DNA from: Victivallis sp. Marseille-Q1083
Lineage (GTDB): Bacteria; Verrucomicrobiota; Lentisphaeria; Victivallales; Victivallaceae
Direction of reading: 5' to 3'
Assembly (NCBI RefSeq): GCF_903645315.1
Contig: NZ_CAHJXL010000001.1
Span: 2,615,991 to 2,679,990, forward strand
Length of the DNA: 64,000 bases
Shown in pieces: positions 15,898 to 24,635 of this stretch (its first letter is position 1; each line of letters starts with the position of its first letter). The position numbers were made by a program, and so were the translations under genes. The notes below the pieces were generated by a model. It searched no databases and was not told where the DNA came from. It saw nothing but the letters and a program-made list of their open reading frames with translations.

Positions 15898-17203
15898 CAC
15901 TACTGTCCGGTAAAAGTTTCCGGACTTGATTGTTAAAATCGGGACTTGTTCTATATTAGAAGAGCTCAAACCCATAATATTGAACAAGAAAGTCCCGACA
16001 ATGCATTACAGTAGCATCTTTCAGCAGCTTTTCAATTTCATACCGAGACATCGTTTTGAGAAATCCGTAGAAAACTTATCCGGCGACCGCTATTGCAAAC
16101 ATTTTACCGCATGGCGGCAGTTTTTGACGTGCCTTTACGCGCAAATTACGGGCAAAGACTCCTTGCGAGAAATTGAAAACGGTCTTCTTGCAAACCATGA
16201 TCGGCTGTATCACCTCGGCATGGAGGTTGTTCCAAAATCGACCTTGTCCGAAGCGATGAATCGACGTGATCCGGAGATATTCAAGGCGTTGTTTGAGGAA
16301 ATTCTTGACCGGGCTTTGAAATGTGCGCCCTCGCACAAGTTCCGATTCCACAATCCGCTGTACGCGATTGACAGCACGACGATTGATCTGTGCCTAAATC
16401 TTTACGATTGGGCGCATTATCGTAAAAACAAGGGTGCTATCAAACTTCATACCGAGCTTGATCTATCCGGAAATCTGCCCTGCTTTGTGATGCTGAGCAA
16501 CGGGAAAATAGCAGATATTCGAGCGGCACGAGAGAACATTATCATCGTTCCGGACAGCATCTACACCTTTGACAAAGGATACTATGATCTGAACTGGTTT
16601 CAACACATTGCGGACAGCGAGGCTTATTTTGTCACGAGACTGAAAGACAATGCAAAAATTGAGTTTCTCGGACAGCATCGGGAGGCAAATGAAAAACGTG
16701 GGGTTTTGCGGGATGAAGCCGTGTGGTTTACCGGATATCAATCAGCAAGAAAATATCCCGGAGAACTGAGGCTGATTGAGTTCCTGGATGAATCGACCGG
16801 AAAAACATACCGCTTCATTACCAACAACTTCAAACTGGCGGCAGCGAGCATTGCCGGAATTTATAAACAGCGTTGGCAGATCGAAATCTTCTTCAAATGG
16901 ATCAAGCAAAATCTCAAAATCAAGAGCTTTCTTGGAACCAGTGAAAACGCCGTCATGACGCAAATCTATGTCGCGCTTATCCATTATCTTTTGGTCGCAT
17001 ACATCAAATTCCTGCATGGATTCAAGCTCAGCCTCTCGGAATTAACGAACCGAATCCGCGAGACGCTTATGCAGAATCTTTCCCTGCTCGAAGTCCTCGC
17101 TCTGAACCGCAAAACCATTACGAAGCCGCCGGATTGGAATGCTCCCGAACAACTCGAACTTTTCAACGAGTTTCTATGCTGAATTTTTTACCGGACAGCA
17201 GTG
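15898..17203 (+). mobile_element. Complete IS4-family element (ISPepr1-like)
   Basis: The 1306-bp element has imperfect terminal inverted repeats: CACTACTGTCCGGTAAAA at the left end, and the complement of CACTGCTGTCCGGTAAAA at the right end. Exact 9-bp target duplications (ACAAAGGAT) flank both sides. One transposase gene fills it. It has inserted after the fourth codon of the gene at 15885. Clean ends and duplications indicate a recent insertion by an intact element. Confidence 0.92.
16001..17182 (+). CDS. IS4-family transposase (DUF4372 + DDE_Tnp_1)
   Basis: The 393-residue transposase starts at the ATG at 16001 (MHYSSIFQQLF, the usual DUF4372 start); the frame's upstream extension has no ribosome-binding site. 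The DDE residues lie in YAIDSTTIDLCL (first Asp), YTFDKGYYDLNWF (second Asp) and YKQRWQIEIFFKWIKQNL (the Y-2-R-3-E-6-K signature of IS4 enzymes). It cuts and pastes its element. The frame is intact, so the element may be active. Confidence 0.93.
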   Translation: MHYSSIFQQLFNFIPRHRFEKSVENLSGDRYCKHFTAWRQFLTCLYAQITGKDSLREIENGLLANHDRLYHLGMEVVPKSTLSEAMNRRDPEIFKALFEEILDRALKCAPSHKFRFHNPLYAIDSTTIDLCLNLYDWAHYRKNKGAIKLHTELDLSGNLPCFVMLSNGKIADIRAARENIIIVPDSIYTFDKGYYDLNWFQHIADSEAYFVTRLKDNAKIEFLGQHREANEKRGVLRDEAVWFTGYQSARKYPGELRLIEFLDESTGKTYRFITNNFKLAAASIAGIYKQRWQIEIFFKWIKQNLKIKSFLGTSENAVMTQIYVALIHYLLVAYIKFLHGFKLSLSELTNRIRETLMQNLSLLEVLALNRKTITKPPDWNAPEQLELFNEFLC

Positions 17204-17212
17204 ACAAAGGAT
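17204..17212 (+). repeat. Right 9-bp target duplication of the IS4 element
   Basis: This second copy of ACAAAGGAT immediately follows the right inverted repeat. It continues in the reading frame of the interrupted gene. Confidence 0.9.
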
Positions 17213-17547
17213 ATGATGTTGAATTTGTTTTTTTTGATAAAATCACATTTCATTCTCTTTATTTAAGTGATGATGGGGATACAGATGATATTCCAGATAA
17301 GCCCTTTATGTTAAATGGGAAAATTATTTTTACCAGAAATATCAATATGATGACTAAGATATTGCATAATCAGAATATTATACATAAAAATATTGATCCA
17401 TTTCGTTATCATGTTAATATAAGTGATCAAGTAAATTTTATTCGTCGAGTTGAACATACAGTCATGATTATGGACTGTTTGAATATTTATTTCGATTATT
17501 TACTGGAAGGAATTCGTGTCAAAATTCCTCAGGCAGAACTTAGGTTA

Positions 17548-18659
17548 TAGATTCGGCAATTAACATACGTGCAATATTTGCTTGATGGTGTATATTATCA
17601 TCATGGAAACTCAAGATGCCCGAAAACTCGATAAGGTCGCTCTTGAAGAGCGGCGCAAGCAGGCCGTGAGATTGTATCAAAGCGGCAAATGTAATAATTG
17701 TACAGAAATCGGAAAAATCGTCGGAGCGCACCGCAACACGGTGGGCAAGTGGATAAGCAAGTGGAAAAAAAGCGGCTTGTCTGCTTTGAAAGTAAAGAAA
17801 TGCGGTCGTCCAGTCGGCTTTGGACGCCGTCTGCTTCCGCATGAAGAGAGTAAGATACGGAAAGATTTGGTCGACCATTGTCCGGATCAGTTAAAATTGC
17901 CATTTGCGCTCTGGACTCGTCAGGCGGTACGGTTGCACATCAAGATTTCGTTTGGAATCGAAATACCAGTCCGAACCATGGGGGAGTACTTGAAACGCTG
18001 GGGATTTACGCCGCAAAAACCAGTTAAGAAAGCTTATCAGCGCAATGAGGCGCACGTTCAAAAATGGCTGATTGAGGAGTATCCCCGGATCAAAAAGCTG
18101 GCAAAATCAGAAGACGCGGATATCTTTTGGGGGGATGAAACAGGAATTCGCAATGACGAGGCTAAGGGCCGCAGTTATGCGCCGAAAGGCAACCCCCCGG
18201 TGCAAGCAGTCAATCCGGTACGCGAAAAAGTTAATATGATCAGCGCGATTACCAACCAGGGGAAAACTCATTTCATGTTTTACAGCGAAACGATGACGGC
18301 TCAACTCCTGATCCAATTCATGGAACGTCTGATTCGTCAAAATGAGCGGAAAGTGTATTTGATTCTGGATAACCTGCGGGTTCACCACAGCAAAACGTTG
18401 ACTGGTTTTCTGCAGGAAAACGCGGCTTTCATCAAGTTATTTTTCTTGCCGAGCTACAGTCCCGACCTGAACCCGGATGAATATCTCAACCGCGACTTGA
18501 AATCAAATCTGAGCAACAAGCCCTTGGGGCGCGCCAAAGGAAAAATAACCGAACATGCCAAGCAACATATGGAAATGATAGCTGAACAGCCGGAACGAAT
18601 CAAGAAATTATTCCATTCCAAGACTGTTTTATATGCAAGTTAGTTAGTTGCCGGTACAA
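17548..18659 (+). mobile_element. Complete IS630-family element
   Basis: The element is 1112 bp long and flanked by a TA on each side (17546-17547 and 18660-18661), as IS630/Tc1 elements insert at TA and duplicate it. The ends form imperfect inverted repeats sharing CGGCAAYTAAC. These boundaries were also fixed by the interrupted gene: removing 17548-18659 plus one TA restores its frame. The element carries one intact transposase. Confidence 0.85.
17603..18643 (+). CDS. IS630-family transposase
   Basis: The 346-residue protein has an N-terminal helix-turn-helix (TEIGKIVGAHRNTVGKWISKW), a linker with GRPVGFGRRL, and a C-terminal DDE domain. The catalytic residues lie in DIFWGDETGIR (first Asp), VYLILDNLRVHHSK (second Asp) and SYSPDLNPDEYLNRDLK (Glu or Asp of the third motif). 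It moves the element by cut-and-paste into TA sites. The ATG at 17603 (METQDARK) is favoured over an earlier start at 17582. Confidence 0.93.
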   Translation: METQDARKLDKVALEERRKQAVRLYQSGKCNNCTEIGKIVGAHRNTVGKWISKWKKSGLSALKVKKCGRPVGFGRRLLPHEESKIRKDLVDHCPDQLKLPFALWTRQAVRLHIKISFGIEIPVRTMGEYLKRWGFTPQKPVKKAYQRNEAHVQKWLIEEYPRIKKLAKSEDADIFWGDETGIRNDEAKGRSYAPKGNPPVQAVNPVREKVNMISAITNQGKTHFMFYSETMTAQLLIQFMERLIRQNERKVYLILDNLRVHHSKTLTGFLQENAAFIKLFFLPSYSPDLNPDEYLNRDLKSNLSNKPLGRAKGKITEHAKQHMEMIAEQPERIKKLFHSKTVLYAS

Positions 18660-19029
18660 TATTATATAAGTTTGCCAATTATATTACTATTCATAATGAT
18701 TTTTCAACTTATGGAAAATCTCATCATGAAAAAATAATAGAAAAAGTTATTAATTTTATTCAATGGGGTACAGGCGTCATTTTGAGTAATTCCATTTTAA
18801 TTAATGACATATCGACATATGGATACGAGATAAACAATAAAAGATAGCAGTGCAATTTGGGGTAGTGTCCGGAATTGTGAGCACATTTCATTCGAGAAGA
18901 GGTAAATACCGCAATCCTGAGGCCGTTATTTGAAATTCATCTGTTATATTACTGGCATGACGGGATATATGCTGGAAAGCCGTAATAAGACACTCCTGAT
19001 CTATCATCCGGGATAAATATGGCAAGGCT

Positions 19030-19788
19030 ATGGAAATCAAAAAGCTGAATCAAGATAGCTTTGCGGCATATGTACCCGGATTGCCATATGAATTCGATCC
19101 CGCTCAGAATTCCGTTATTGCCATAAACTCCGATGACGTTTTCTGTATGTACGATTCGAATGGGCGGCGCCAGATGGTGATCCGGCGAGAAGATCGCCAA
19201 TATACCCTTCCGATCTGGCCTTTGTTATCTGCCCCGAATGAAGCCGAAGCCAAAAATAGGGCCATCGCGTCCTTACAGGAATTTGTTTCCCCCGATGATG
19301 ATACCGGGGCGATGGCGGATTACCTGGATCAATTTGCGACCAGTGAGATACTCGGCCGCTCCGGCGAACAGTTCGATCTGCAGATGAAGCTGGTGATCAA
19401 CGACCGTCTGGTTGAATTGGTCAAACTTTGCCTGGCCAATGAGCGGCGGCTCGTTTCCCGGCACCGCCCAGTTCTGGAAGTGGCAGCCACTTCCCCGCTC
19501 AACGGAGCAACCGGCGTCGACCCGGCCACTGCCGCGATTACAGTCACCTTCAACCAGCCGATGAGGCGCTCCTATTCGTTCTGCCGGACCGGCGATGATT
19601 TCCCCGAAACACCGGAAACCCCGTCCTACAATGCCGATTGCACCACCATCACCCTGCCGGTAAAATTGGAGCCGAACAAGACCTATAACCTTTATTTGAA
19701 CCGCGGACAATATCTTGGATTTGTTTCGGCCGGCGGCAAAGTTCTCAACGAGTACCACTATACCTTCACGACAGGCGACAGGCAATAA
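19030..19788 (+). CDS. Protein with C-terminal SbsA-like Ig domain
   Basis: The 252-residue protein ends in a bacterial Ig-like (SbsA/Big_5) domain from about residue 155: TSPLNGATGVDPATAAITVTFNQPM is the family's entry motif and YNLYLN / YHYTFTTG its closing strands. The first 150 residues are not recognised. No signal peptide or membrane segment is visible, which is odd for an Ig domain usually found outside the cell. The ATG at 19030 follows AAGG at a tight distance. Its composition matches the chromosome, so it probably marks the right border of the IS islet. Confidence 0.65.
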   Translation: MEIKKLNQDSFAAYVPGLPYEFDPAQNSVIAINSDDVFCMYDSNGRRQMVIRREDRQYTLPIWPLLSAPNEAEAKNRAIASLQEFVSPDDDTGAMADYLDQFATSEILGRSGEQFDLQMKLVINDRLVELVKLCLANERRLVSRHRPVLEVAATSPLNGATGVDPATAAITVTFNQPMRRSYSFCRTGDDFPETPETPSYNADCTTITLPVKLEPNKTYNLYLNRGQYLGFVSAGGKVLNEYHYTFTTGDRQ

Positions 19789-19841
19789 CTTTATAGGCCG
19801 AAGCAAAGCCGCTTCCATTGTCCGGCAGGCCGGAAAAACCG

Positions 19842-19866
19842 CTGGCAAGGGGTGTGCCCTTGCCAG
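19842..19866. terminator. Bidirectional terminator between convergent genes
   Basis: A perfect 10-bp stem (CTGGCAAGGG / CCCTTGCCAG) with a 5-base loop lies between the genes ending at 19788 and 19922. On the minus strand a T5 run follows after CGG; on the plus strand GTTTAT follows. Confidence 0.65.
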
Positions 19867-19921
19867 GTTTATAACGTTCCGACGACTGATCGACTCGGTC
19901 AGCTTTGGGGGCGCGCATGCT

Positions 19922-22213
19922 TCAGCGGGTGTTGTCCGCTTTGGGCTGCTGTGTATGCAGCGAAACGCTTTCCACTTCCAGTTTGCGGTGGACGGCGGAT
20001 TGGTGCATCCAGATGCCCAGTTCATTGTAGGCGTCTTCCGGTTTGGCGCCCGGCGGGTTGAACGGGAAGGCCAGGCTGGCTTTGCCGTGCGGTTTGACCA
20101 TCAGGTTCTGGCCGTATTTCGGCCCGTTCGGCCCGTAGAAGTTCAACCCGCCGACCGCGGTGCCGTCGCCCGGATTGGCCAGGTTGATCAGAATCCATTG
20201 ATATGGGGAAGTATCTTCCGGAATGTCGAAGCGTACAAAGGCGTAATCGATATCCGGCAGAAATTCGAAGCCCTGCATGGCGCTGCCGGCGATCGGAAAG
20301 AGCTTGACATGGTCGAGCCGGAATTTTTTGAGCTGTTCTTCCGGTTTGGCCCAGGAGAGTACCGGCAGCACGGTATCCTGATTCGGATTGACCCGGTAAC
20401 GGCGACGAAAATCGGCGCTGCGGCCGTCCTTTTCAACTGTGATGGCAAGTTCGGCCCGGCGTTTCGGCCGGTAGCGGAATTGCAGCGGCCGCGCTTCGGC
20501 ATTTTCCGGCGCAAGCGTTTCCGCGCCGCCTTCATCCTCGACGGTGACGGTGACCGTGCTGCCCGCTTCCGGATAAACCGACCAGGAGATTTCCCGGTCC
20601 TGGACGACAATGCCTTCCGGCACCGAGGCGGTGATCACTGCCGCCGGGCCGGCCGCCAACGTTTCGAGTTCATCCAGCACATCGCGGCGGAGCTGCTCCA
20701 GCGCCTCCGGATCTTTGGTGTAGGAAGTCATCGAATCGGCAATCCGGTTAACCAGTTCATAAACCCGCATTTCCGGGGTGTAATCCTCAATTCCGACCGC
20801 TTGAATCGCCCGGCGCGTCGCTTGCTTGAGCATGGAAAGCATGTCGAAATCCTCGTTGCCCTGCCGGATCAGTTCGAGCCGCAAGGTCGGAATCGGTTCC
20901 GCCGTCGGATCTTCGGCCGGGTACAACAGATAACCGTCGCCGTTGGCGTTGGGGAAGGCGGCCGGATCGTTCCAGATATCGCGCGCTTCATACGCCTGTT
21001 TTTCGGCATTGTATTTGCGCCAGATATTGACGCTCCAGTAGAGGTTGCCCTCGACGTTGTATTTGGCCTGCATCCATTCCAGAATCCGCGGGCTGACGCC
21101 GTCGTCGTTGATCAGATAGGTCGGATAGGGTTTCTGCGGCCAGACGCAGGTGTACCACCAGACGTTGTTGCCGTCCTTCCGCCGTTCGGTGAAATAGTCG
21201 TAATCGTACCCGGCCAGGATCGGGCACCAGATGTCGATGCTGTTCTTCAGCGTGTCGTTGTAGCCTTTGTCGACGGTCAGCAGGAAGCGGACATCCGGCG
21301 CCAGTTCGTGAATCCGCTTGGCGTAATCGGCGCAGAACTGGTATTGATCCGGCGTCGGTTCGTCGATGGTGTAGACGTAACCGCGTTCGAGCAGGCCTTT
21401 TTCCCGCAGGAGATTGCAGACGTCCTGAAAACCTTCCGGGTCGTCCGGATTGTAGGGAATCCGGAAGCTGTTGACTTTCGGGTGATTCAGGAAGCGGTCC
21501 GCTTCCTGGGAATTCAACTGCACCGGCAGGTCGTCCGGCGGCAGCCGGTAGTCGGTCATGAACCAGTAGAGTTTTTCATAGAGCGCCCGGGCTTCCGGCG
21601 AACCGGGCCGGATGTCCGGATAGGGGGCCAGCAGTTGATCGTCGTTCCAGATGGCGAAGGCCGATTGGAAGGTCGGCGTGTCGTCGAGCAGCAGATTGCG
21701 GACCTGAATTGTCAACGTCGTGGTTTTCAACTGTCCGTCGATGGTCACTTGGATCGAACCGAGATAATCGCCGGGCGGCGTATCGGCCGGGACGTGAATG
21801 TCGACGTAAATGGCCTGGTTCTGGTGCGGCGGCACGATCAGTTTTTCGCCGTGGTAGGGCAACAGCGCGTCCGGCAGCCAGACCGGCTCCGGCACGTATT
21901 GGGCCAGATGAATGTAATGCGCCCGGCGCAGGGTGATCGCCTCGGCCGGAATACGGTTGCCGTCCGGCGATTCCAGCTCGCCGATGGTGACCGACGCGTC
22001 GTCGATCGGCTCTTCGTCGGCATGAAAGACGATTTGGAACAATTCGTGTTCATTGCGCATCGCCTCCAGCTGCACCGGTTTGAAGGCGCCGCCAACCGGA
22101 GCGTCCCGGCCGATTTTGTTCATGGCATTGTCGACGAAAACCGTTCCGGCCGGAGCCGGCATCGCGGCGAACAGGGCCAGGGCCGCCGCGTAGACAGGCA
22201 GACGAAATCTCAT
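19922..22213 (-). CDS. Secreted DUF4091 (GH123-like) glycan-active protein
   Basis: The 763-residue protein has a signal peptide (cleavage likely after MPAPAG, near residue 23). It also has an N-terminal Ig-like domain (VPADTPPGDYLGSIQVTIDG is the typical entry to this fold), then a TIM-barrel-like DUF4091 region. That region contains RGYVYTIDEPTPDQY and DIWCPILAGYDYDY and the late GNLYWSVNIW and LRLELIRQGNEDFDML. DUF4091 is related to GH123 N-acetylhexosaminidases; the YTIDEP segment holds the likely acidic residues. A C-terminal beta-sandwich may bind carbohydrate. It is divergent from the GntR operon and has its own promoter. Substrate is not known. Confidence 0.82.
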   Translation of the reverse strand: MRFRLPVYAAALALFAAMPAPAGTVFVDNAMNKIGRDAPVGGAFKPVQLEAMRNEHELFQIVFHADEEPIDDASVTIGELESPDGNRIPAEAITLRRAHYIHLAQYVPEPVWLPDALLPYHGEKLIVPPHQNQAIYVDIHVPADTPPGDYLGSIQVTIDGQLKTTTLTIQVRNLLLDDTPTFQSAFAIWNDDQLLAPYPDIRPGSPEARALYEKLYWFMTDYRLPPDDLPVQLNSQEADRFLNHPKVNSFRIPYNPDDPEGFQDVCNLLREKGLLERGYVYTIDEPTPDQYQFCADYAKRIHELAPDVRFLLTVDKGYNDTLKNSIDIWCPILAGYDYDYFTERRKDGNNVWWYTCVWPQKPYPTYLINDDGVSPRILEWMQAKYNVEGNLYWSVNIWRKYNAEKQAYEARDIWNDPAAFPNANGDGYLLYPAEDPTAEPIPTLRLELIRQGNEDFDMLSMLKQATRRAIQAVGIEDYTPEMRVYELVNRIADSMTSYTKDPEALEQLRRDVLDELETLAAGPAAVITASVPEGIVVQDREISWSVYPEAGSTVTVTVEDEGGAETLAPENAEARPLQFRYRPKRRAELAITVEKDGRSADFRRRYRVNPNQDTVLPVLSWAKPEEQLKKFRLDHVKLFPIAGSAMQGFEFLPDIDYAFVRFDIPEDTSPYQWILINLANPGDGTAVGGLNFYGPNGPKYGQNLMVKPHGKASLAFPFNPPGAKPEDAYNELGIWMHQSAVHRKLEVESVSLHTQQPKADNTR

Positions 22214-22326
22214 TGTTCAGTGCTCCTCATCCAGAATCATTTATGGTTGTTCTTGGCTTGAAAACGCCGTCCCGGCGGCTTCCGAAACTGGTTGCGGAAA
22301 GGGCCGGAGACCGTTCTCCGATTTAT

Positions 22327-22355
22327 ATCCTAGCATGTTTTCAGTTCGTTTACAA
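22327..22355 (-). promoter_or_regulatory. Sigma70-like promoter of the DUF4091 gene
   Basis: On the minus strand, TTGTAA (22350-22355) and TAGGAT (22327-22332) are 17 bases apart, about 110 bases before the start codon. GAGGAG precedes the ATG. Confidence 0.5.
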
Positions 22356-22586
22356 GAATTGGTCCAGTTGTTTTTTTATTTCTCCGGTAAAAAATGCAAA
22401 TGACGCCATGGGCGGATTTTCGACTCGTTCCCGGCCGCAATCGTGTTATGCCGCCGGGAAAAATTATTGTTGTAAATTGGGTCGTATGGCTGGAGCAGGT
22501 GATTGTCCGGATGAACTGGTAACGAGCCCGGAAACTTGCGCGCGGCGTTCAATGACAAAAATTTTTCCAATTCCTGAAAAAGCCTA

Positions 22587-22634
22587 TTGACTTTTGAGAT
22601 TTTCTTTGCTATAATATTATATTAACATAGCACG
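22587..22634 (+). promoter_or_regulatory. First promoter/operator unit upstream of gntR
   Basis: TTGACT (22587-22592) and TATAAT (22610-22615) are 17 bases apart. The -10 lies inside an inverted repeat TGCTAT…ATAGCA with 14 bases between the arms (22608-22633), which covers the expected transcription start. The unit is preceded by GAAAAAGCCTA, also found before the second unit. A GntR-type repressor bound here would block initiation. Confidence 0.7.
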
Positions 22635-22715
22635 TGGTTGGCGGAAGACAGTGGAACCGGCCGGGCCGGGCTGAAAGGAAAAGTGAAAAAATTGCCGACT
22701 TTTGAAAAAAGCCTG

Positions 22716-22780
22716 TTGACTTTTCCGCTAAATTTTGCTATAATTGAAATTGACATAATATTATATTAATATAGCATGGT
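22716..22780 (+). promoter_or_regulatory. Second promoter/operator unit upstream of gntR
   Basis: TTGACT (22716-22721) and TATAAT (22739-22744) are again 17 bases apart. Downstream the motif ATAATATTATATTAATATAGCA repeats that of the first unit with one change (AAT for AAC). Here it sits between the -10 and the start codon instead of on top of the -10, because 17 extra bases separate them. The gntR ATG follows at 22787 with no clear ribosome-binding site. Confidence 0.7.
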
Positions 22781-22786
22781 TCGAAA

Positions 22787-23848
22787 ATGCCAAGAATTCT
22801 GAAATACAACGAAGCAAAACAAAAGATCATGCAGTTCATCAAGGTTGCCGCCCTGGATATCGGCGACCGGCTGCCGACCGAGCGGGAATTGGCCGGCCAG
22901 TTGGGGATGAGCATCTGCCCGATTCGCCGGGCGATGGATGAACTGCAGGAGTGCGGCATCGTCCGGCGGGTGGCCGGTGCCGGCACCTTTTTCGAGGGAA
23001 ATCTCAATCTGAACACCTGCGAGTCGGTCTGTGGGCTGATCAATATCGGTGACAAGTGTTATCCGGGCGGGGCGGAACTGTACCGGCTGAAAAATTATCT
23101 CGAAAAACACAATGCCGGTCATGCGCTGTTCTACGTGTCGCGCAAACCGGAGCCGGCGGTTTTGGACGAGCTGGCCGGCTGCGACCGGCTGATCGTCACC
23201 GGTTTCATCAATCAGGGCTGGGTCGATCTGCTGGGGTCGCTGGGCAAGCCGATGGTACAATTGGGGACGGCGGCTTACGATGCCGGTTTGAGCAAAGTGA
23301 TCTTCGACCGGGCCAGCGCCATCCGGCTGGTTCTGGAAACTTTCGGCCGGGAAAGCCGGCTCGGCGCTTTGCTGCCGGTCGATTCGGAGACATGCTACAG
23401 CGAGCAATTGCGGCGGACGATTGCGACGGGGATGGGCGCTAATTATGACGAGCATCTGGTCTGCAGTTTATCTTTCGACGAGGATCGGATCAGCCGGATG
23501 GCCCGGTATTTCGAGCAGAATCTGGCCAGGCTGGATGTGCTGCTGGTGGAAACGGCCCACCTGTCTTCGCTGCTGCTGCTGCTGGCCTGCCGGCCCCGGA
23601 CGATCGACATTCCGATCGTCATCCTGGAGGAAGGCGACCTGATGCCGATCGGTTTTGAAGCGATGCCCAATCTGTACCATATCTTTTACCCGGAATCGGC
23701 CATCGAGTGCGCGGCGCGAATTCTGTACGAATATCCTTATTCTTTTTTGGAGCAGAGACGGGATTACCTGTTGCGGCCTTGTCTGGAGGGCAACGGAATC
23801 CGCCGCTGTGTGGAAAATGTGGAACCGCTGCAGATGCGGCAGAAATAG
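22787..23848 (+). CDS. GntR-type regulator with periplasmic-binding-like sensor
   Basis: The 353-residue protein has an N-terminal GntR winged helix (GDRLPTERELAGQLGMSICPIRRAMDELQECGIVRRV, residues about 25-62). It is followed by a LacI/periplasmic-binding-like ligand domain (CGLINIG near residue 82, CDRLIVTGFINQG, IDIPIVILEEGD). Such AraR-like fusions sense sugars or glycan fragments. It heads an operon with the prepilin and DUF4838 genes. The two promoter/operator units directly upstream suggest that it represses itself, and possibly the divergent DUF4091 gene. No strong ribosome-binding site precedes the ATG. Confidence 0.87.
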   Translation: MPRILKYNEAKQKIMQFIKVAALDIGDRLPTERELAGQLGMSICPIRRAMDELQECGIVRRVAGAGTFFEGNLNLNTCESVCGLINIGDKCYPGGAELYRLKNYLEKHNAGHALFYVSRKPEPAVLDELAGCDRLIVTGFINQGWVDLLGSLGKPMVQLGTAAYDAGLSKVIFDRASAIRLVLETFGRESRLGALLPVDSETCYSEQLRRTIATGMGANYDEHLVCSLSFDEDRISRMARYFEQNLARLDVLLVETAHLSSLLLLLACRPRTIDIPIVILEEGDLMPIGFEAMPNLYHIFYPESAIECAARILYEYPYSFLEQRRDYLLRPCLEGNGIRRCVENVEPLQMRQK

Positions 23849-23894
23849 TTTGAAGTTTTGACACTGAACATCACTAAACAAGCAGGAGAGACAG

Positions 23895-24608
23895 ATGAAA
23901 AAGTTCACATTGATCGAATTGTTGGTCGTAATTGCGATCATTGCCATTTTAGCCAGCATGTTGCTGCCGGCTTTGAGCAAGGCGAAGAGCAAAGCGATGG
24001 CGATCAAGTGCATCAGCAATCTGAAACAGGATGTGCTCGGCATGACGATGTACGGCAACGACAACAACGGGCATATCCTGACCTATATCGACAGCAATTC
24101 CGGTTGGTATTTCTGGCCGCAATTTTACGGCAACAGCGATTTCGGCGACTGGTATGACGATGTATTCCAGGGATGCATGAAGACCGGTTACATCGCCGCT
24201 TCCGAAGACGGGGGGACACAATATTGTCCGAGCGCACCTTTTGACGGCAAGAAAACCAACGCTTACGGCGTCCAGTGGGCCGGGCCGAAGTGCAATGCGT
24301 CCCAGACGGTGACCGGCTGGACGATGCGGACGGTCAATACCAATGCCGTCGAAAGACCGTCCGGCTATTTCCTGGTCGGCGACACCGGAGATGCCGAGCA
24401 GTACGGCATCTTCACCTTCTGGTATCACGACATCGGCGCATTTTCGCTGCGGCACGACGGCAGGATGAATATGGGATTCGTCGACGGGCATGCCGGATCG
24501 CTGAACAAGGACCAGATTCTCGAAAGCGCCGAAAATGACGAGTGGCACAATCCGGGCGACAAAGTCCGGGTGATTCTCAACGGCCGGGTTCAGGAATTGT
24601 CGCTGTAA
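23895..24608 (+). CDS. Prepilin-like protein with N-methylation motif
   Basis: The 237-residue protein starts with [26 protein letters not shown], a type IV/type II pseudopilin leader (no Gly before Phe is visible, but the F-T-L-I-E-L core with Glu at +5 is). The C-terminal part holds [21 protein letters not shown], the H-x-DG motif of the large prepilin-like families of Lentisphaerota and Planctomycetota. Its role is unknown; such proteins are often encoded beside glycan-degrading enzymes, as here between gntR and a DUF4838 gene. GGAGAG precedes the ATG. No prepilin peptidase or assembly ATPase is in the window. Confidence 0.88.
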   Translation: MKKFTLIELLVVIAIIAILASMLLPALSKAKSKAMAIKCISNLKQDVLGMTMYGNDNNGHILTYIDSNSGWYFWPQFYGNSDFGDWYDDVFQGCMKTGYIAASEDGGTQYCPSAPFDGKKTNAYGVQWAGPKCNASQTVTGWTMRTVNTNAVERPSGYFLVGDTGDAEQYGIFTFWYHDIGAFSLRHDGRMNMGFVDGHAGSLNKDQILESAENDEWHNPGDKVRVILNGRVQELSL

Positions 24609-24635
24609 TACGGAATGGACGAAGGAGTGCCATTG

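Larger units (their letters stand above)
15885..18847 (+). pseudogene. 177-codon gene split by an IS4 and an IS630 insertion
   Basis: Removing the IS4 element with one 9-bp duplication, and the IS630 element with one TA, joins 15885-15897, 17213-17547 and 18662-18847 in perfect frame. The result is a 177-residue protein that starts MYKGYDVEF, after the site AAAGGAAG, and ends YEINNKR at a TAG (18845-18847). The middle part is visible as an open frame to 17550 and the tail as 61 clean codons after IS630. The product is AT-rich in codon use, soluble, and I recognise no family. It was probably a functional accessory gene until two recent insertions. A role such as immunity or defence would be guesswork. 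Confidence 0.75.

Noticed and set aside
19715-22261. 848-codon open frame on the plus strand
   Set aside because: It lies antisense to the secreted DUF4091 gene, is rich in Arg/Val/Gly/Phe as expected from the complement of a GC-rich gene, and has no family motif or ribosome-binding site.
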